Part shown: positions 60,312 to 64,000 of the stretch, piece after piece
Layout of the letters: every line of letters starts with the position of its first letter
Position numbering within the stretch: position 1 is the first letter of the stretch
NCBI GenBank assembly: GCA_016290875.1
Contig: JAEEVL010000002.1
Span: forward strand, 124,001-188,000
DNA: 64,000 nt
From: Ruminococcus sp.
GTDB taxonomy: Bacteria > Bacillota > Clostridia > Oscillospirales > Ruminococcaceae
Direction: 5' to 3'
The notes under the pieces: generated by a model
What the model was told of the DNA's origin: nothing
The model's input: only the letters and a program-made list of their open reading frames with translations
Database searches by the model: none
Position numbers and translations under genes: made by a program

Positions 60312-61907
60312 ATGAATTGGTATGATAACGCGATAATTTACCACATCTATCCGTTGGGATTCTGCGGCGCACCAAAATTTAATGATGGAGGTGAAGTAGT
60401 ATACAGGCTCGACAAGGTCCTCGAATGGATCCCTCATTTCAAAGAGCTCAATGTCGATGCAGTGTACTTCGGTCCTGTCTTTGAGTCAGTAGAGCACGGC
60501 TATGATACTATTGACTATAAGACTGTTGACCGCCGTCTCGGCGATAATAATTCTTTCAGATATATATGCGATAAGCTCCACGAAAACGGTATAAGGGTGA
60601 TACTTGACGGAGTTTTCAATCATGTAGGCAGAAAATTCCCTCAGTTCGTGGACATTCAGGAGAAAGGACAGGCTTCCGGTTACTGTGACTGGTTCCAGAA
60701 CCTCAACTTCGGCGGACAGAGTCCGTGCGGAGATCCATTTTGGTATGAAGGCTGGAACGGTCACTATAATCTCGTCAAGCTCAATCTTCGCAATAAAAAT
60801 GTTTGCGATCATATCCTCGATGCTATCAACTACTGGATAGAGTCTTTCGGTATTGACGGTATCCGATTTGATGCGGCTGACTGCATAGACTTTGATTTCT
60901 TCAAAAGGATCAGGAGCTTCTGTAAGGGTAAGAAGCCTGACTTCTGGCTCATGGGCGAGATAATTCACGGAGATTACAACAGATGGGCTAATCCTGAGAT
61001 GCTCGACAGCGTAACGAATTACGAGTGTTATAAGGGACTCTATTCGTCACACAACGATAAGAACTACTTTGAGATAGACTATTCTATCAACAGACAGTCC
61101 GGAGCTAACGGCGGCATATACAGGAATATCAATCTGTATAACTTCGTTGACAACCACGATGTAAACCGTCTTGCGTCCACTCTTCAGAATCCGGCACATC
61201 TGCCGCTTGTGTATACACTTATGTTCACTATGCCCGGTATACCTTCCATTTACTACGGAAGTGAATTCGGCGTTCACGGCAGAAAAGAGAACAACTCTGA
61301 TGATAACATTCGTCCATGTCTGCACCTTGCCGATATGGATCAGGAGAATACCTCGCTTTACAAGCATATCGTGAAGCTCGGACGCATCTACCGCGCTTAT
61401 CCGGTAGTGCGGACAGGCAATTACGAGCGTATACAGATAACTAATCAGCAGCTTCTGTTCAAGAAGTATCTCGGAGATCAGGTGGTATACGTTGCACTCA
61501 ATCTGTCTGAGAATTTCTACGATTTCAACTTCAATACGCATCTCAATGCGCTTGTTGATGTCCTAAGCACTACTCAGATACCGGTCGAAAACGGAAATGT
61601 TCATATCAATATGAAACCTTTTTCGTCAATGATAATCGTTTCTGATGATATTGTGAACAATATCGAAGAAAAAGAGGAACCTCGAGTAGTAAAGGAAGAA
61701 GAAAAGGAGACAGAGATAATCCCCGGTGCGAAGTACCGCCACTTCAAGGGTACAGTCTATGAGCTTATAGACGTTGCGCGTCACAGCGAGACTAATGAGG
61801 AACTGGTGATCTACCGTTCAACGATAGATGGTCAGCTGTGGGCAAGACCTAAGACGATGTTTGTGGATAAAGCCGGAGATGTAAGAAGATTTGTATTAGT
61901 TGAATGA
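60312..61907 (+). CDS. GH13 alpha-amylase-family enzyme fused to DUF1653
   Basis: The 531-residue protein has no signal peptide and should act in the cytoplasm on alpha-glucans or maltodextrins. The GH13 barrel (about 1-445) has all catalytic positions: nucleophile Asp in GIRFDAADCIDF, acid/base Glu in WLMGEIIHG and third Asp in YNFVDNHDVNRLAS. After a short acidic linker (KEEPRVVKEEEKETE), residues about 475-531 form a DUF1653 domain (YRHFKGTVYELIDVARHSET and then WARPKTMFVDK), normally found as a separate small protein. AAAGGAG precedes the ATG. The exact hydrolase or transferase specificity is not clear from sequence. Confidence 0.9.
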   Translation: MNWYDNAIIYHIYPLGFCGAPKFNDGGEVVYRLDKVLEWIPHFKELNVDAVYFGPVFESVEHGYDTIDYKTVDRRLGDNNSFRYICDKLHENGIRVILDGVFNHVGRKFPQFVDIQEKGQASGYCDWFQNLNFGGQSPCGDPFWYEGWNGHYNLVKLNLRNKNVCDHILDAINYWIESFGIDGIRFDAADCIDFDFFKRIRSFCKGKKPDFWLMGEIIHGDYNRWANPEMLDSVTNYECYKGLYSSHNDKNYFEIDYSINRQSGANGGIYRNINLYNFVDNHDVNRLASTLQNPAHLPLVYTLMFTMPGIPSIYYGSEFGVHGRKENNSDDNIRPCLHLADMDQENTSLYKHIVKLGRIYRAYPVVRTGNYERIQITNQQLLFKKYLGDQVVYVALNLSENFYDFNFNTHLNALVDVLSTTQIPVENGNVHINMKPFSSMIIVSDDIVNNIEEKEEPRVVKEEEKETEIIPGAKYRHFKGTVYELIDVARHSETNEELVIYRSTIDGQLWARPKTMFVDKAGDVRRFVLVE

Positions 61908-61943
61908 TAAAAAAGCTGCTGCCTTATGGCAGCAGCTTTTATT
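61908..61943. terminator. bidirectional terminator between GH13 and GH9
   Basis: AAAGCTGCTGCC and GGCAGCAGCTTT form a 12-bp stem flanked by an A run on the left and T run on the right, so it serves both convergent genes. Confidence 0.92.
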
Positions 61944-61945
61944 CT

Positions 61946-64000
61946 TTATTTCTTTTTCAGCTTAATGAGCTTGTAGATGAAGAGTTCTATTGAAATGAGA
62001 CCTGTGATAGCAGCAGCCGAAATAATAGCGACCATGCGTATATCGCCTCTTCTCTTAGGCTCGGATGAAGTTGTGGTAGTTGTGGAAGCTGTTGTGTTAT
62101 CAGCCTCGGTCTGAGTTTCAGTAGTTGACTCTGTTGTGGTAGTCTTCTCAGTAGCCTTTGTAGCTTCGGTAGTGGTAGTTTCCTCTGCTTTGTTTATCTC
62201 GATAGGCTTGATACCGCCGTTTTCCTGAGCGATAAAGCTTGTGAGCCATGCAAGTGAACCGTTCCAGTTGATCGTACACTCGTTTACGGACCATGCTTCG
62301 ATGTGGTCGAGGTAGCACTTCTGCGGAGGGATAGCGCCTTTCTTCCAGCCTATACCCTGTACCCAAGGATCCTGCATACCGGAGTTAGGACCGCCGGCAA
62401 GTACGCCGTTCGGAGCCTTCGGGAATGTCTCGTCTATAAGATGTGCCCAGAAACGGTGGTGAGGATATTCAGTAGTGTGGTCGCCGTAGCCTGTAACATA
62501 GGAGTAGTCCATAGCGTTTCTGCCGAGGAGGTAGTCCATACCGCCGATAGCACCGTCGAGGTGCTTATCGTCCTCAGAGAGCAGATAAGCGTATGCACAT
62601 ACGATAGAGTTGTCTGCAACAACTGAGTTTGAACCCCATATGTAGCCCTTGTCCTTGTCATCATAGCTGATAACACTCTGACCGTAGGGGAGACCGTATC
62701 CTTGCTTTCCTTCGATCTCAATGAAGTGTTCTGAAGCATCAACGAGATTTTCCTTTACCTTTTTGAAGTCATCCTTTTCTACTGCATCTTCATTGAGAGC
62801 AAGGCTGAAAGTACCAAGTGCGGCAGTATGTCCCCAGTCAAAGGAGCCTACTGCACCGACAGCTTCGCCGCCGTCCATAGTTGTGGGAACTTCAAGGAAG
62901 TAGTCTGAATCTTCCATATCATCATAATAGCTCTTGTCGCCTGTGGTGAGGAAAAGCTCACAGGCTGCCCAGTAGAATTCGTCCTCAACGTCATTGTCAC
63001 CGTAAGCACCGCCGCCGATGGACTCATCGAGGGGAGCATACATATCAGGATGCTTCTTGGCAGCCTCATATGCACTCTTTGCAGCGTCGAGACACTTCTT
63101 TGCGAAGTCCTTGTCGTACTTTTCCCAAAGTCTCGCAGCCTGAGCACCGCAGGCAGCAAGGTTGAGAGTTGCGGCAGTCGTAGGCGGCTTGACGATACGC
63201 TTCATTTCGTCGTCAGCAGGAGCTATACCGAGAGCTGTCCACTTCTCGTCATGAGCCTTGTGGTAAGCCATACCCTTGTAATCGCCGCTGTCAACTATCA
63301 TCTTGAGCATCCAGTCCATTTCCCAGCGTGCTTCGTCGAGAAGGTCAGGATACTTGTTGTTGTTTTCGGGGATATTCATTGTGCCGTCGGCGTAAACCTT
63401 GTCGAAGCCGTACTGTACTGCTGTTTCATACTGATTCTGCATGAGCCACAGGGAAAGACCGCCGTTTACGACATATTTGCCGTGGTCGCCGGCATCATAC
63501 CAGCCGCCGGTCACGTCGATGGAACCGCTGCTGTCGCTGTAACCCCATGTCTGCTCTATCTCAGCCATATCCTTGGGATGACCGGCTTTACGTGCGAGAG
63601 CCTTCTTGTCGCCGGAAGTGATATACTGGCTTGTGATCTCTATGCCGCTGCGGTTCTGATAGAAGTAGTTCAGCGCATCATAGAGGAGTGAGGAATACTT
63701 GTCCGACTTGCCGATAGTGAATTCACGGCTTGTGTAGTCGCCTGCCTTGAGGGTGTATGTACCCTCCTTGTTGAATTCTGTGAAGTCGATGATCTGTACG
63801 TTGTCGTCGGAATCAGTGTCCTTGCCGAATGGCTCAGTAGTGCCGGAGAATACGGATTTACCGCTCTTGTCGAGTACATCAAAATCAAGCTCGTCATCAT
63901 CGTCGCAAACAAGTGTAGCGCGTTTAGCTCTGTCTATGAAATAGCCGACCTGATTGGTGAGAATGTCTGCGCGCTCCCACTTATCAGCCTGGAAGTAATC
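61946..64000 (-). CDS. GH9 cellulase with C-terminal membrane anchor (5' end beyond window)
   Basis: The frame is open to the right edge, giving at least 684 residues; the start lies outside, so an apparent ATG at 63568 is internal. The visible part begins with an Ig-like domain (ILTNQVGYFIDRAKRATLVC and later AGDYTSREFTIGK), as in many GH9 enzymes. The GH9 barrel follows, with TGGWYDAGDHGKYVVNGG holding the catalytic Asp pair, YPHHRFWA, and SVNECTINWNGSLAWL with the acid Glu. A Thr/Glu-rich linker of about 60 residues leads to a membrane span (VAIISAAAITGLISIELFIY) and a basic tail KLIKLKKK. There is no dockerin or LPXTG motif, so the enzyme is probably held in the cell membrane. Confidence 0.93.
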   Translation of the reverse strand, partial: DYFQADKWERADILTNQVGYFIDRAKRATLVCDDDDELDFDVLDKSGKSVFSGTTEPFGKDTDSDDNVQIIDFTEFNKEGTYTLKAGDYTSREFTIGKSDKYSSLLYDALNYFYQNRSGIEITSQYITSGDKKALARKAGHPKDMAEIEQTWGYSDSSGSIDVTGGWYDAGDHGKYVVNGGLSLWLMQNQYETAVQYGFDKVYADGTMNIPENNNKYPDLLDEARWEMDWMLKMIVDSGDYKGMAYHKAHDEKWTALGIAPADDEMKRIVKPPTTAATLNLAACGAQAARLWEKYDKDFAKKCLDAAKSAYEAAKKHPDMYAPLDESIGGGAYGDNDVEDEFYWAACELFLTTGDKSYYDDMEDSDYFLEVPTTMDGGEAVGAVGSFDWGHTAALGTFSLALNEDAVEKDDFKKVKENLVDASEHFIEIEGKQGYGLPYGQSVISYDDKDKGYIWGSNSVVADNSIVCAYAYLLSEDDKHLDGAIGGMDYLLGRNAMDYSYVTGYGDHTTEYPHHRFWAHLIDETFPKAPNGVLAGGPNSGMQDPWVQGIGWKKGAIPPQKCYLDHIEAWSVNECTINWNGSLAWLTSFIAQENGGIKPIEINKAEETTTTEATKATEKTTTTESTTETQTEADNTTASTTTTTSSEPKRRGDIRMVAIISAAAITGLISIELFIYKLIKLKKK

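Noticed and set aside
63568..63570. An ATG as the possible start of the GH9 gene
   Set aside because: The frame stays open upstream to the window edge and encodes the Ig-like domain and early GH9 residues, so this is an internal methionine.

Overview
The window looks like a chromosomal segment of a cellulosome-producing, anaerobic Firmicute, most likely a Ruminococcus close to R. flavefaciens or R. champanellensis. The evidence is dockerin-bearing plant cell-wall enzymes (a GH53 galactanase and a GH11-CBM22-dockerin-CBM22-CE4 xylanase/esterase), a GH9 cellulase, a GH31 alpha-xylosidase, ThiH-type anaerobic thiamine synthesis, diaminopimelate dehydrogenase, strong sigma-A promoters with 17-bp spacing, and many intrinsic terminators. 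This is inferred from gene content, not from a 16S or database comparison. Most of the window is densely packed, ordinary housekeeping DNA.

Layout. 1-1.4 kb: a partial UPF0371 protein. 1.5-8.2 kb (minus): a complete thiamine operon thiS-thiF-thiG-thiH-tenI-thiE-thiD-thiC behind a TPP riboswitch with terminator. 8.3-10.2 kb (minus): a zinc-ribbon/BspA leucine-rich-repeat protein. 10.5-14.3 kb: a T-box leader, then asnS, an acidic lipoprotein and asnA. 14.4-18.3 kb: GH53 galactanase and a cytoplasmic LacI-like sensor fused to GGDEF. 18.4-19.2 kb: a lipoprotein. 19.3-23.8 kb (minus): a lysine-riboswitch operon asd-(four-helix-bundle ORF)-dapA-dapB-GNAT-thioesterase. 23.8-29.7 kb: alkD, queA, a PAS protein, tgt, a methyltransferase, hslO and a HAD phosphatase. 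29.7-30.8 kb: a small membrane protein between long inverted repeats. 30.9-36.6 kb: secA, two tandem paralogous lipoproteins and hflX. 36.7-43.4 kb: the xylanase/esterase, an AraC regulator, and an ECF sigma/anti-sigma pair. 43.5-47.1 kb: ddh and GH31. 47.4-51.6 kb: guaA, serC, serA. 51.7-57 kb: DUF1292 protein, Ca2+/Na+ exchanger, ArsB/NhaD-type antiporter, cytidylate-kinase-like protein, sigG and a Gly/Asn-rich membrane protein. 57.1-64 kb: Nudix hydrolase, GT-C-like membrane protein, HD hydrolase, GH13-DUF1653 fusion, and a membrane-anchored GH9 cellulase cut by the window end.

How it works together. Three amino-acid/cofactor pathways are each controlled by a classic RNA switch (TPP, Asn T-box, lysine). 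The lysine/DAP branch is completed by ddh about 20 kb away, pointing to the dehydrogenase route to meso-DAP. Polysaccharide degradation is spread over several loci, each beside a possible sensor: LacI-GGDEF next to the galactanase, and AraC plus ECF/anti-sigma next to the xylanase.

The least explained material is non-coding. A family of AT-rich palindromic intergenic repeats with conserved outer motifs and swappable inner hairpins sits inside several operons. One copy pair encloses a four-helix-bundle ORF, and another forms the arms of a roughly 1-kb inverted-repeat cassette. The xylanase gene also has an A10 run after its dockerin, and both shifted frames stop at once. I saw no rRNA, tRNA, CRISPR array, prophage or transposase gene.
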